Below are positions 21,812-34,960 of a DNA stretch of 64,000 nucleotides, piece by piece (positions within the stretch are counted from its first letter, which is position 1; every line of letters begins with the position of its first letter). Both the position numbers and the translations under genes were made by a program. The stretch is from Hydra vulgaris. Taxonomy: Eukaryota > Cnidaria > Hydrozoa > Anthoathecata > Hydridae. A model generated the notes under the pieces. That model was given only the letters and a program-made list of their open reading frames with translations, had not been told where the DNA came from and did no database searches. The stretch is taken from positions 72,056,001-72,120,000 of the forward strand of contig NC_088921.1 in assembly GCF_038396675.1 (NCBI RefSeq), in the 5' to 3' direction.

Positions 21812-22764
21812 AATATACATATATAGAATATATATATACATATATTCATATAAAAACATCGGTCATAGAATGCTAGTAAGTAATTTTATAATGTAAGCTT
21901 TGTTATGTATTTAAAAATCGAATGCTTTGATAAAACACTCATCTTAATTCCGTTAATTTTTTTAAACTTACATCAAAAAGAAATAATTAAATTTTTATAT
22001 TAAACTTACAGAAACTTGTTAAGCACGTCAAAGCGTTAAAATTAAACAGAAAACTCACGATGCTTGACAGGCTTTATTGAAATACGTGAGCATCTGGTGC
22101 TTTTAAAAGAAAGTTACTTAATTGGCTAAAATGAGACAATCCAACTTTATTATTTCAGCACATAAGTTTTTTTATTATATAAAATGTTTTATGAATACAA
22201 CTTCATGTTTTAAACGCAAAGTTACTTTTTCTCAAAAAAAGTTGCAAAAACTAAAGAGTAAAGTTAATATCATTCTATTTTTTGTTCATCGTCCTTAACA
22301 GGAAACAATACAAGACAGGTTTACATTAACGCGAGTCTGTTAGATGATGAAAGGATGCAGGGCAGGTTAGCAAAAAATTTTTGAAAACCACTAAATCTTT
22401 ATCTGGGTGGCCTGCTACAAGGCAGTAGCCGGATGCAGTTAATAGCTGCCGAAGATGAGTATTTTTATTGAAACATGATTTTTAGGTTTTTTCAAACCAA
22501 GATGTATTTAAAGTCAGAAATAACTTCCCTTAGTCTACAAACGCATATATTACAAAGCAACAAGACATAAAGCAGGTTGCACATAATTACATGTTGCAGT
22601 TGCAGGATGATCATAATGATTCAATCTTGGCCTGAAGAGCATATAAAACATTGCCTTAAATATATTTTGTGATTTCTATAAACTCATTTTTAAATTGAAG
22701 TTTTCTGAGCTAAATATCTTCATCTAACATAATTTAACAAAAAAAATAAAAATAAATAAATAAG

Positions 22765-22789
22765 AAAATCAAGTTATCAACTTGATTTT
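22765..22789. repeat. 11-bp-arm hairpin
   Basis: AAAATCAAGTT and its inverse around ATC. Confidence 0.8.
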
Positions 22790-22802
22790 GTTATTTAGCT
22801 AG

Positions 22803-22910
22803 CTACTTATTTTTGCATATATATAAGCTGATACGTAGTTACTTATTGTTGCATATAGATTCATTTATAAGTTGATACGTAGTTACATATTATTGCAAAT
22901 AGATTCGTTA
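22803..22910. repeat. Tandem repeat, ~50-bp unit, 2-3 copies
   Basis: Units share GATACGTAGTTAC(T/A)TATT(G/A)TTGCA. Located about 180 bases past the hydrolase stop codon. Confidence 0.75.
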
Positions 22911-23086
22911 TAATTAGTGAAATAAGATTAAATATTTTATAAAAACAAAAAGCTTGTAAAAAACAAAACAAAACAAAAAAAAAGATTTTAAAAATATCTT
23001 AGGATGTAAAAAATGTCTTAAAAAAATGTATAAAAATAGAAAAATGCCTGCTAATTAGAATTAAATAAATTGGTTAAAATACATCA

Positions 23087-23830
23087 TCATAAATTTTTCT
23101 TAAAAAACTTTATAATTCCATCCATAGCAAGTTTAACATCTCTTGCCACCCTTTCATCATTACAATCTCCTCGTGGAACCCAACCATGAACCATATCAGG
23201 AAAAAGTTGAATATCGTTTTGATCACCAAACTTTTCTTGTAAAATTTGCTTTACTTCTCCACCATCATTATAAGTAGGTAAATCATTATTAGCTGCATAA
23301 ATAAGCTGAGGACATTCTAGTAACCTAGCAAGCTGTTCAGGAGTTTCACCGTGAAGTGATCCAACATGCACCGAGGGATGAACATTTGCTCCACATTTCA
23401 TTATCTTATTTTGACTTAAATGAAAAACAGGCCAGGCACCAAAACAAAAACCTAAACTACCATATGATTTAATATCACTTTTTTCTAAGTGCTTAAATAC
23501 TTTATCAGTATCAGCTTTAATTTTTTCCCAAGTAAACTGTGACACCCACTTGAAAAGTTCAGCATCTAAAGGTGCATCTGCAGGCCACATATCTCCATGA
23601 AAGATATCAATCAAAACAACTAAAAATCCTTCATTTGCTATCTGATCGCATATTAGACGAATTCGCCCACCATTAAATCCAAAGATATCATAGTAAACAA
23701 TAATTACTTTATCACCACAACCAACTTCGTATATATCAAGACCATCTAAATTTAAAACTCTTCCTATTGATTCATAATTTATAGATAATGCTTTTTCACT
23801 TCCAATAGGACAACATAAGGAGGATGACAT
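23087..23830 (-). CDS. Dienelactone hydrolase family protein, 247 aa, single exon
   Basis: Complete alpha/beta-hydrolase of the dienelactone hydrolase (carboxymethylenebutenolidase-like) family. The Cys-Asp-His triad is visible: C129 in GFCFGAW, D183 in AANNDLPT, H215 in DMVHGW. The oxyanion/Glu region reads YYDIFGF, with Asp where bacterial enzymes have Glu. Length (247) matches the family. Such enzymes are cytosolic and hydrolyse lactone or ester bonds; the substrate here is unknown. The coding region has no intron. A TTTTTAG splice acceptor lies only 7 bases upstream of the ATG, so the 5' UTR is probably removed by cis-splicing, or replaced by a trans-spliced leader, which Hydra uses. A 170-base TA array begins about 50 bases upstream. 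This is the only intact ordinary gene in the window; bacterial or algal transfer is possible but not shown. Confidence 0.92.
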   Translation of the reverse strand: MSSSLCCPIGSEKALSINYESIGRVLNLDGLDIYEVGCGDKVIIVYYDIFGFNGGRIRLICDQIANEGFLVVLIDIFHGDMWPADAPLDAELFKWVSQFTWEKIKADTDKVFKHLEKSDIKSYGSLGFCFGAWPVFHLSQNKIMKCGANVHPSVHVGSLHGETPEQLARLLECPQLIYAANNDLPTYNDGGEVKQILQEKFGDQNDIQLFPDMVHGWVPRGDCNDERVARDVKLAMDGIIKFFKKNL

Positions 23831-23836
23831 TTTTAT

Positions 23837-23847
23837 CTAAAAACATT
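23837..23847 (-). promoter_or_regulatory. Splice acceptor just upstream of hydrolase ATG
   Basis: Minus-strand TGTTTTTAG directly precedes ATAAAAATG. It fits a 5' UTR cis acceptor or a trans-splice acceptor. Confidence 0.45.
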
Positions 23848-23875
23848 TTTAATGTTGCAAAAAAAGAAAAAAGTG

Positions 23876-24736
<861 letters not shown>

Positions 24737-25397
24737 TTAACCCTTTCGTGACGAGTGACCAATATGGCGGTTCATAAAATTTGTTTCAAAGGACGAGTGA
24801 CCCGCATGGTAGTTCACAAACAATTGTAAATATTTTAAAGCATCTAAAGCAATTAGGAAAAACTTTATATTTATCTTTGAAATGTGAATAATTTCTTAAG
24901 TTAATGGTTCAAACCGTTTGTTAATTGCATATATAGGATCGCTCAAAAATCAATTTTAAAAAATGACTACAAATAGATTAAACTCTACTGATATAAATAA
25001 GATCATTGTTATTTTTTTCAATGATAGTGGTGGAAATTTTGTTTGTTTGATCACCATTATCCAATGCCTTTTTTTTATTTAATATCGAAAATGATATGTT
25101 TCTGTATTTCTTCTTTATTTATTTAAAGTTACATAAAGAAACAATATATTTTTGTTAATTTCAACAACATATATTTTGATCACATAACTAAGATAATAAA
25201 ATTTTTATAAAAGTTTTTTAATATTTTGAAAGCCAACTCTTTAAAACCCTAACCCTGACAAAAAAAAAAAACAAGGTCTTATTTGTAAAATTCTGACTAA
25301 ATTTTTAATTTCATACCATTTTAATTGATCATGATCCTGGTTCGTTATTTTATGCCCAGTCATATAGCTGTTTTAAACTCAGTCGCAAAAGGGTTAA
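24737..25397. mobile_element. piggyBac-like MITE with TTAA target duplication
   Basis: Both flanks are TTAA (24737-24740 and 25394-25397). The left end reads CCCTTTCGTGACGAGTGACC; the right end, inverted, CCCTTTTGCGACTGAGT, which gives inverted repeats of about 16 bp beginning CCCTTT. TTAA targets and CCC-starting ends are typical of piggyBac. The 653-bp interior has no transposase, so it is non-autonomous. A second ACGAGTGACC repeat follows near 24793. Confidence 0.8.
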
Positions 25398-26919
25398 TCT
25401 GTATGATACAGAATAAATAAACAAAAACAAATCATTTAACAGAAAAAAAAATTGACTTAATAATTGATTATTTCAAAATAACATAACCATAAACATAAAA
25501 ATCTTTACATATTTGTGGATTGATTTACTTCTAAATTAAAATACTCTTAAATTTTTATATATACATTGAATGTGTTTGACTTTATGTTTATAAAATACAT
25601 TGACTTTGTGTTTATAAAATAGATCGTAAAAAAACTTTTTTCCCTATTAAGTCTAAAATCCATCCACATAAATCTTTTTATGGTTATGACAAATAGTTTG
25701 AATATGATTTACTTCACATCTTAAGCACGCAAGTTTTAGATATACTGTTAATTCCTCAACCATTAAAATTTTTTGATTTTGGTTATGATGAAAATTTTTA
25801 TTTAATTTTTTTTAAAGATGTACTTTGATGTCTTTAAAGATAAATATATTTTATTTAAGTTTAAACGTATAAATTTATATTTCATTGAGTTATCATCAAA
25901 AATAAATAAATCCTCCAAAAAAATACACTAGTAACTTATTTGTCTTTTTACTATCTGATTTTATAATGATCAATGCTTTGTTTGTGTATGTAGGTTTTAC
26001 GTTTAATACTTTGTGCATATACAGTGAAAAACCCAGAGTTTATTTGGGGATACTACTTTTTTCCCGGCAACGTCGAGGGAGGAGGAGGAGGGGTTTAGAT
26101 GTTTTTGAGTTCCCCCTTCTCCTTTAGTTAAAACAGGTGCTACGACAATGATTTTTAATCATCATTTTAATCATTTGTATTTATCTTTTTTAGTTTTATC
26201 CTAAGATAAAGAATTGATTTAATGGCATTGTTTTGAATACATGAATTTACTGGTGGACGATGTTACTTTAGTCACAATAAGAAAACTATTTTACTTAAGA
26301 CTTTAATAAACACTTTTGTTGCAAATACTACGCAAGTAATACAAATAAGTAAATAATTATTAAAATTAATTAAAGTATCTTAAGCATTTATTAACTATAT
26401 TTTAGTAAATTTATTTTTGGTAGTAATAAATTTTTTAAATAGTTAGTAATTAAATATTTAAATACTTTAAACAATTTTTAATCAATATTTACATTACATA
26501 ATATATTTATACATTTTAAATCACATAATATTTTTAAAATTAACAAAATAGTTTTACTTCTTGTATTCGAATAACTATTCGAAAAAAAAAAACGTTTAAT
26601 GAATTGGCATTCATTAAACGTATTTATTATTATTTTAATTTTAAAATTTTGACTTATCAATATTATCAAATATTATCAAATCTATATACTTTGTGGTTTA
26701 ACAGAAACAAACTGCAATACTTATGTGACTTAAGATTTGCATTAGGATCAACTTATTCTAAAGCCAATAATCAAATTATCATCTTAAATTAAAAAAAGTT
26801 AAATACAATAAAAAAATATAAAGAATAATAAATTTATTCAGAAAAAAATTGTTACACAAACATACAATAACTGTAAGAAACTCATTAATCTTTTATTTTT
26901 TTTAAATTAGTTGCAACTT
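25398..26919. other. AT-rich non-coding stretch
   Basis: No coding motif. A GGAGGAGGAGGAGGGG purine run lies near 26080; a hairpin is at 26592-26621. Confidence 0.5.
26592..26621. repeat. 13-bp-arm hairpin
   Basis: ACGTTTAATGAAT and its inverse around a 4-nt loop. Confidence 0.85.
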
Positions 26920-27093
26920 AGGGTTTGTTCATAAATAATGCCACACTCTAAAGAGGGGGGTGGGTAGATGGGGAATGGTGGTTTTGTGACGACTCGTCCG
27001 GAACTTGTTATCTAAGAGTTAAGATATTGTGATGAGGGGGAGGGAGGTCAAAAATGGTCAATAATTGGGTGATATAATTTATGGACCAACCCT
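26920..27093. mobile_element. Short MITE, copy 2, TTA-flanked
   Basis: Left end GGGTTTGTTCATAAAT and inverted right end GGGTTGGTCCATAAAT; both flanks carry TTA. It shares the GGAGGGAGGTCAAAAATGGTCA block with 16834-16988 in reverse. A 3-bp TTA duplication would fit the PIF/Harbinger superfamily. Confidence 0.65.
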
Positions 27094-28252
27094 TATAAAA
27101 ACTCTAAATGCACATAAAAATCAATTTCTAATTGGTACATCATCAACAACACAACAAAGTTTATAGTGGTTTCTTTTCCCGGTAATTATTATTACCTGGA
27201 AATAAATTTCCATGGTAAATTTTTAACTAAACCATATGTCATCAAAAGCCTGAAGAAGAGCCCTTTCATGAGACCCTATGTTATTTATTTTTTTAAACAC
27301 ACTTTATGTGCAACCGATTATAGTCCACATTTAAAATTTCACATTGCACTCTTGAAAAAGCAATTTTTTAAGAAAATTAATATTAAGACTTTTTTATATT
27401 TTCGCCCTGATATCCTAAACAATCATAATTCTCTATTTCACATAATATGCTCACAGCTCAAAACTTCTGCTGTATGAGAATATTCAATATTTTTAGATTG
27501 AAATAATTCAGCCTGATAATCTTGTCTTACATTCCTTTATTTTTTGAACTTATTAACAAAAAAAAAATCATAAAAGCAATAATGGAATATTAAAACTTAC
27601 TTAGATTTTATAAGTTTCCACGATGCTTATCTTCACAAAAATTGTGAGTCCTTTCTAGAGATGTATTGTTCTTCTTAGGATTTCAAAATTAGTTGGTGTG
27701 AAAGACATAGAGGCATGGCTTCTTAGATATTAAAACTCAACTAGGTTGAGTTATAATATCTAAGAAGCCATGCAGGTAAGCTTATCCTGGTCCCCTAGAT
27801 GATAATGAAATATGCACCTAAGAGCAGCCTAATATTTTTGCCTTTAATTTAAAATATGACAACTGAATTCTTGTAATGTCATTGGCACAATTCCCAAAAA
27901 TAAAGACAACATTTTCATGACAATCTGAAAACTGATACATAAAATTAATATCATACCAGGGTTGATAGGGTTTTCCCAAATGGTTTAAACCATTTGAAAA
28001 TATCAATTTAAACCAAAATAATATTTTTTAAACAACTTTAAATTTACAGCAGGAAAGTAAAGCAGCGGTATGTTTACAAATATAACTATATCTTTTATGT
28101 AAATACTTTATATAAATTTCTCTTTGTTAATTTCTCATGTATATTAAATACACAGTATGTTATTTAACATTGCCTATTTTTAAAACTGTATTTTAAATAA
28201 GGCAACAGATCAATATATAACAACAAAGTGCTTCATTTACAGATGGATAAAG
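27094..28252. other. Non-coding stretch
   Basis: Short open frames without motifs; one nested palindrome at 27713-27773. Confidence 0.5.
27713..27773. repeat. ~28-bp-arm nested palindrome
   Basis: Outer arms 27713-27732 / 27754-27773 perfect; inner AACTCAAC/GTTGAGTT also pairs. Confidence 0.95.
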
Positions 28253-29006
28253 CAACATAGATTTCACACCAACATGTTGAACATAGATTTCACACCAACA
28301 TGTTCAACATAGATTTCACACCAACATGTTGAACATAGATTTCACACCAACATGTTCAACATTGATTTCACACCAACATGTTGAACATAGATTTCACACC
28401 AACATGTTCAACATAGATTTCACACCAACATGTTGAACATAGATTTCACACCAACATGTTCAACATTGATTTCACACCAACATGTTCAACATAGATTTCA
28501 CACCAACATGTTGAACATAGATTTCACACCAACATGTTCAACATAGATTTCACACCAACATGTTGAACATAGATTTCACACCAACATGTTCAACATAGAT
28601 TTCACACCAACATGTTCAACATAGATTTCACACCAACATGTTGAACATAGATTTCACACCAACATGTTCAACATTGATTTCACACCAACATGTTCAACAT
28701 AGATTTCACACCAACATGTTGAACATAGATTTCACACCAACATGTTCAACATAGATTTCACACCAACATGTTCAACATAGATTTCACACCAACATGTTGA
28801 ACATAGATTTCACACCAACATGTTCAACATTGATTTCACACCAACATGTTCAACATTGATTTCACACCAACATGTTGAACATAGATTTCACACCAACATG
28901 TTGAACATAGATTTCACACCAACATGTTGAACATAGATTTCACACCAACATGTTCAACATAGATTTCACACCAACATGTCAAACATAGATTTCTCACCAA
29001 CATGTT
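28253..29006. repeat. 26-bp minisatellite, ~28 units
   Basis: Unit ACATAGATTTCACACCAACATGTT plus (G/C)A. Units are almost identical; two variable sites (G or C after ATGTT, and CATAG or CATTG) form a non-random order along the array, so longer blocks were duplicated. The core AACATGTT is a palindrome. No spacer diversity, so this is not CRISPR. Confidence 0.97.
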
Positions 29007-30105
29007 ACTGATATGTATTGTTTGTATTTCTTGTTCTTGTCAAATACCAATGATACAAACAAATGAAACTATATTGATTGGCAAATAGAAAAGTATTTGA
29101 TAAAAAAGGATTTAACAACTTATAAGACGTTAGTCTAATTATCCATCAAAAAATCTGCATAAAACTGTTTATTTTATACCTTCAAATTTGTCTAGCCAAA
29201 ACAGTTGTTTTAATAAAATTTCTTAGAGAATAGCTCGGACGAAAACAAGTTTTCTTGGTATGATTTTATTCTTTTGCCTTAATCAAAAAATTTTTTAGCC
29301 CAAACTTTTTTTTTTATCATTCTCATTAATATGAACATATGTCTCGATGGTTTGGGATCCCTTTAAACACAAAAAAGTTAATGCAAATCATTTGCATTGC
29401 TTTGACAATATTGATTTTTATCCCATCTAATAAAAATTTTCATTTTACAAGAAAAGATAGACCTTTTATAACTTTTTTATTTAAAGATTTGTAGGCATAA
29501 AAAAAATTTAACAGTGTTTTAAAATCGGTGAATTTTGGAACTTTTTATGCAGATTTTGTTTATTTTTTGGTAAATTTGTAATGTAATGCACAATTTTATA
29601 TAGCATGAAACATCCTTGGTGTTTGACTTCTGTCTATTTGGCATGGAATGACCCAAAACCATTTAATATTTAAAAGTGTATTTCAATTAGGGTTGAAATT
29701 TTACGGTAAAAACTGTAAATTCGCGATCATTGGTCTGTAACTTAAATTGTATTACACTAATTAAAGTTAAACTTTCAATTAAAGATAATATTAGAAAGAG
29801 TAAAAAACAAAAAGCTATTAATGCATAAGTTACAGTTAAAGTTATTTATTATAACCATTTCGATAAATATTGTGCATTTACTGTTTTTACTGAAAAGCCC
29901 AACCCTGATTTCCCTTTATTTCAATATAAAGAAATCTAAGTTTCAGTTCATTAGTGCTCAACTGCTTGAATAGAGAAGTGTCCTTATCCAATTGAACAAT
30001 GTTTCTTTTATATTCAAATATATGTACTCAATGAGTCATCTACCCTACATCTTCTAGGATTAACTCCTACAATCATTCTTAGAAACCATATATCATATCC
30101 ATTGC
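29007..30105. other. AT-rich non-coding stretch
   Basis: No gene or element end recognised. Confidence 0.5.
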
Positions 30106-30625
30106 AAAATTAGCATCTGCTAAGGTTGCATCTCTTTATCACGCTCGCCACTTTCTTACTTGATGATTTTATTCTTTATCTTTGTAAATCTCAAATCCAT
30201 CCTTACATCCTTAATACTGTTGCCATATCTGGGGCAGATCTTCCAATGATGCCCTTTCTCTTTTAGACAAGTTGCATTGTAAACATAGTTAGACCTCCAA
30301 CCATTATCACATCGTTGTAATGTTGGTTCTCTTTCTCTTTTTAATAAACACTATACACTGCCTAAAGAGCTAGCATCTTTTGTGCTATCTACTAAAATTC
30401 ACTCTTGTGTTATTTGTTGTTCAATTAAGTTTCATCCTTTTTCTAAGACTGGTACTAAGTGCTCCAAAAGCTCTTATTCGACTAGTTTTTTTACTCGAAC
30501 ATCAGTTCTTTGGAATTCACTCTTTTTTTATCTTGTTATCCTGATTCATATAATTTGCAATCTTTTAAAGCATCTGTCTTTCGTTATCTTGCTCTACAAA
30601 CTTCATCTTTTCTCTCACAGTAACT
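30106..30625 (+). pseudogene. LINE reverse-transcriptase C-terminal remnant
   Basis: Plus-strand reading, with frame changes, gives AKVASLYHARHFLT, ILYLCKSQIHPYI, YCCHIWG and SSNDALSLLDKLHCKH, then FFGIHSFF near the end. That order (K-S-Q-I-x-P, YC-x-HIW-G, LD-x-L, W-N-S-L-P-like) is the thumb and C-terminal part of Jockey/CR1-type ORF2 proteins. Multiple stops; the catalytic part is absent, which is usual for a 5'-truncated copy. The 3' end would lie near 30625. Confidence 0.65.
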
Positions 30626-30709
30626 TCCAACTCTAATAGTGGTTGCTTACAGCCTTGTTGGAAGTGAAGATGTTGAAAAAAAAAATATTTAGAAAAATAA
30701 CTGTCAGTT

Positions 30710-30837
<128 letters not shown>

Positions 30838-30928
30838 CAGTGGAAAATCAAGATTTATATCCAAAAAGAAGGCAAAATCAATAGTCAACTTAATTCATCA
30901 AAATCCGACTTAATTCATCAAATCCGAC

Positions 30929-31068
30929 TTTTATTGTATTACTTTATTGCATTTAAACTTTGTAGCTAAATCTTGTAGTGACTTTGTCACCACAAGATTT
31001 AGCTACATCTTGTTGTCACAACAAGATTTAGCTACAAAGTCTGAATGCAATAAAGTAATACAATAAAA
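30929..31068. repeat. 48-bp-arm inverted repeat with internal third copy
   Basis: Arms 30929-30976 and 31021-31068 differ at about two positions. A third partial copy of ACAAGATTTAGCTACA sits in the loop (30992-31007). A 19-bp direct repeat (ATTCATCAAAATCCGACTT) precedes it. Confidence 0.9.
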
Positions 31069-31119
31069 AAAAATAATACAATAAAAAAATACCAAAAAGG
31101 TCGCTTGATGGAGAAATCA

Positions 31120-31790
31120 AGGCAATTGGATGAACTAAAAATTTGCCTAAATTAATTATGAAAAAAAATTTATGCATTTTAGAAGATGATGAAACTTACT
31201 GTAAAAAAGATCACTCAAAGCTTTCAGGTAATCAATATTATTAACAGTCAAAACATTATAAAGCTTCTGACAAATTTAAGTACATTTGAGTAAGAAAATC
31301 GCTTTCAAGTTCCTTGTATGGCAGGCAATTTGCAGTTGAGGTTTTAAAAGCTCTCAAATCAATCAACAAATCAATCTTTATGTGATCTCAGATCTATTGT
31401 GAGGGAATGCTTGAAAAAACAACTTCTTCCTCTAATTAAAAGGCAAAACTAAACTTCTCCCTCCAATTAAAAAGCACAAATAATCAACCTTATTTTGACC
31501 AGATCTAGCATTGATCCACTATTCCAAAAAAGTAATTCAGTGGTATAAAGAAGAAAGAATCAATTTTGTTCCACAGGATCCTAATCCGTCGAACTGTCGT
31601 GAGCAGCGAGTTATCGAATCTTACTGGGCAATTGTGAAAGGAATATGGAGGAAACAAGGCAAATGTGAAAATAGTGTTAAAAATTCCGAGATGGATTAAT
31701 GCTACAAAAAAAGTGGCGAAAAGTAAAATTGTGGAGATGATGGAGGTTTAAAGAGAGATTAAAGTACTATTTAAAAAATTGAATTACTTG
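31120..31790 (+). pseudogene. Tc1/mariner-superfamily transposase remnant
   Basis: Plus-strand blocks match an IS630/Tc1-type catalytic domain. LEDDETYCKKD near 31170 holds the first Asp. LIHYSKKVIQWYKEERINFV follows in 31511-31699, where family members read LASCHYS and the second Asp normally lies just upstream. PSNCREQRVIESYWAIVKG holds the third acidic residue (Glu in IESYW). Stops and frame changes separate the blocks, and no terminal repeats are evident. Nothing N-terminal to the catalytic domain survives. Confidence 0.65.
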
Positions 31791-32976
31791 CACGTCGTAA
31801 AGTTAAGGCAATATTTATTTTTATTTAAATAAAAATTAATCATGTAAGCATCATTATGAAAAGAAAATGATTATAATTGGTTAAGTTGTCTTTGAGAAAA
31901 CTCAATTTAAATCGTCCAAATTTCAACCGATTATAGTGATACAGTTGGCTAAAAAATTCCTGAAATAATAAATGCAAAAAAAAGTTTTAGAATAACTTAC
32001 TTTTTACACCCGATGTTGAAAAGGAAGGTTACCAATTTCAAGCAAGCTCAAAAAAAGGTGTGACATATTCTAATTGTCACACGTTTTATTACAAAAATAT
32101 AAGTCAAATTGAATATTAAATCCGGTAAGCGATCTTTAGCATGCACCAAAAGGAGGTGTCATAGATTTTAAAATTTGCAGACTACGGAAAAATTTATTGA
32201 AATCAAATATGACGCAAAGATCGTCTCAACACCATCCGAAAAAATTTTCACCATGCTTTTGAAACCAAAAATTTCGTACGAAGCTTGTTCTTCGTACGAA
32301 ATTCTTGAAAGTTAATTTTTGAAAAAGTTAATTAAAATGGACGAGAATATTTTGGGAGATTGTAATGTTTGTGATATTGTTTCTTCTTGAAGATTTTGTT
32401 GGTAAGATTTTATATTTAATGTAAATATATTTGAACAAATATATTAATAATATTAATATAATATGGCATCAATTGATGGCATCAATTTATTTACATCGAT
32501 AATATACATTAATCAATGTCATTAAGTGTATTTAAGCCTAATTAGCACTAAAATAAAGTTAAACTACTTAAAAAAGAAAGTTAAAATGTTATTAACTTTG
32601 TTAAAATGTTTACTAAGTATCAAGAATTGATACTTTCTGATAATATATCTAATGTATATCTTTAAAAGTTAATATATTTTGTTTTTTGCTTTTATATAAA
32701 ATTAATGCAGGCTTTAAGTATAACTTAAACTTGAAACTTTGCTCTAAGTTACATTCTTTTTGCATTTGATTTATGACATGAACTAATGAATTTTTTTATT
32801 TATATTTTACATATGGCAAATATTAAGTAGAAAAATAATTATAAAAACAATTAATAATAATTATGAAGTTAATTTTTTAGTATAATAAACAATTTTAAAT
32901 TTTTTTTCAATTTTGAAAAATAGTTATTATTCAAAATTTTTTATTTCATCATTTTTTATTTATTCACTATGTGCAG
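31791..32976. other. Non-coding stretch; possible 5' exon of MULE 2
   Basis: Contains the hairpin at 32270-32303. An ATG at about 32337 begins a short frame ending at a GTAAG donor near 32402, in the right place for a first MULE 2 exon, but an in-frame stop weakens this. Confidence 0.35.
32270..32303. repeat. 14-bp-arm hairpin
   Basis: AATTTCGTACGAAG and its inverse around CTTGTT. Confidence 0.9.
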
Positions 32977-33144
32977 AACCAGGATCAATAACAGTACCTT
33001 TAGATCCCTTTGAAGAAACTCTTGAAGAACGACACATTCTCAATACATATAGAGACGTTTGTTTAAAAATAAAAGAACATCAAATATTGCACACAGTGCA
33101 TTATGTTTCAGCATTCTCAAGAGGAATGGAAAAGGAATTAAAAG

Positions 33145-34005
33145 GTTTGCAAATTTAAAACATTTTTACAATCCAACAATGTAAATAGAAGTATATGTAT
33201 ACTTACGTGTAAAATAATAGATGTATGTATAGATGTAATTTGAATGTTAGTTACTTGTATTTCCATTTAAAATGCATTGATTTTATTTAAAATTATATAT
33301 TTTTTTAAGGAATACAAATTCTTTAATTTTCAAGCATTATTCATTATTTTTGTGTATGTAAAATTAAGATAAAAATTAAACAAATAAAAAAATAAAAATT
33401 TTGGCCGTCCAATAAAAAACAATTGACCATCAATTCCATGTGTTAGCAGTTTAAGTTGACTGTTCGCCTTCAATTTTATATATTCTATGCTGCTGTTGAA
33501 TATTCTCCAGAAGTCACAAGAGTCTAATTTTTGAGATGAAATACGAGATTTCATGGCCTGAGAATAGTGGGCTTCTCGTCAGACAAAACCTTTTTACAAT
33601 GATTTCTAGCCATAGTAAACAGAAGTCTGTTTTCTGGAGAAATGTTTTGCTGATAGATATGAAAGTAATGTAAAGTGAAAAGGTAGAAAAGTAAAAAGTA
33701 AATATCAATATTGATCTTTTCTATTACTTTTATATTTTATTTTATACTTCTAGAGTCTATTTTATTAAGTTAAACAATTTTAACGTAATTATTTGTAGTT
33801 TTAAGAGCCAAAGTAATTTTTGAAATATTTACTTTTTTTAAAATAATTTTTTAAAAATAAAAAAACTAAAACAAAAATAAAATAATAGATTAATACCCTT
33901 AAATTCTACAATCTTCGTTTAAAAATATATTTTAAACTATATTTTTATTTCATTTTCTGAAATAAGTTGTTGTAGATATAATGGCAATATTTATTTGTTT
34001 TATAG
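33145..34005. other. MULE 2 intron 1 region
   Basis: AT-rich, no motif. Minus-strand open frames at 33330-33708 have no recognisable content. Confidence 0.45.
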
Positions 34006-34299
34006 AATTGACAAAAAAAAATCATAAAGTTTTTTTTTGAAGATAAAGAACTTTCCTATTCTGGAGTTCCTTTTATTACATCTTCACAGTCTACTCTTGA
34101 CTGTCAACAAGGGAAAGACCGCAATGTTAAAGTAAAGGCTGAGTACAGAGAGAAAAAAAATGATGAAGCGGTAAGTTACACAACAGTTAAGTTCATGCAA
34201 AAAAAAAAATTCTTTATTATTTTTTGATTACTGTTTTATTCTATTTTAATTGTTATCAATATAAATTATCTTTAACATTTAATACATATTGATAAAACT

Positions 34300-34960
34300 G
34301 TTTTTTTCAATGAGATCTTTTAGTTTTTTCTTCAAGGCAATAAGATTATTCAATTTAGTAAGTTCTATATTTTGTGGTATTTTGATGTATAAGGAGAGGC
34401 CATGGTATACAATTGAAAATCTCGATTCTTGATTTCTTCTTCTAAATAATCTTGATGAAGTTTAAATTTTAAATCCAATTTTGCTTTTTCATTATTAAAT
34501 ACAATATATAACTCAGTAATTCTTCTAAAATTTTGTTGATCAAGGTTTGCTTCAGTATATTCAAGAAGCTTAACTTGATCTGACACTAAATTATTTTTTA
34601 CTTCTGCATCAGCCAATTTTTTTAAGATGTTATTTCCGCTGTCTTTTTATTCAATTTAATACCAGTCTCCTCGCTGATAACTTTGGTTAAATCCTGCAGT
34701 GTAACCTCAATAATAATATTAACAGGTAAAACCTCAAAGGTAACATTTACCTGTCATGGTATTATATCTTTTACAACCTCAAGTGTTGTGGTTTGAAATT
34801 TTTTCAATGCTTCTTGCATTTGCGCATCTCACTCTCTTATGTAGTTTTCTATCAAAAATATTTACATCACTGACCTCTTCAAAGGTAAAGGGATTCATTT
34901 CAAAATCACCCTAGTTAAAACTATTCCTATTCCATTCTCCACCTTCTTCGCCCCAATCCA
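34300..34960 (-). pseudogene. Unidentified minus-strand coding remnant inside MULE 2
   Basis: From about 34905 the minus strand reads NPFTFEEVSDVNIFDRKLH, then after a frame change VLPVNIIIEVTLQDLTKVIS and (34616-34365) ADAEVKNNLVSDQVKLLEY with a charged helical stretch ending KYHKI. The composition (E/K/L rich, regular heptads) suggests a coiled-coil structural protein. Three in-frame stops or shifts. I do not recognise the family. It sits between MULE 2 exon 2 and the Tc1 insertion, so it is probably another inserted element. Confidence 0.35.

Noticed and set aside
28253-29006. Regular repeats resembling a CRISPR array
   Set aside because: Units are contiguous 26-bp tandem copies with no unique spacers, and the genome is eukaryotic; it is a minisatellite.
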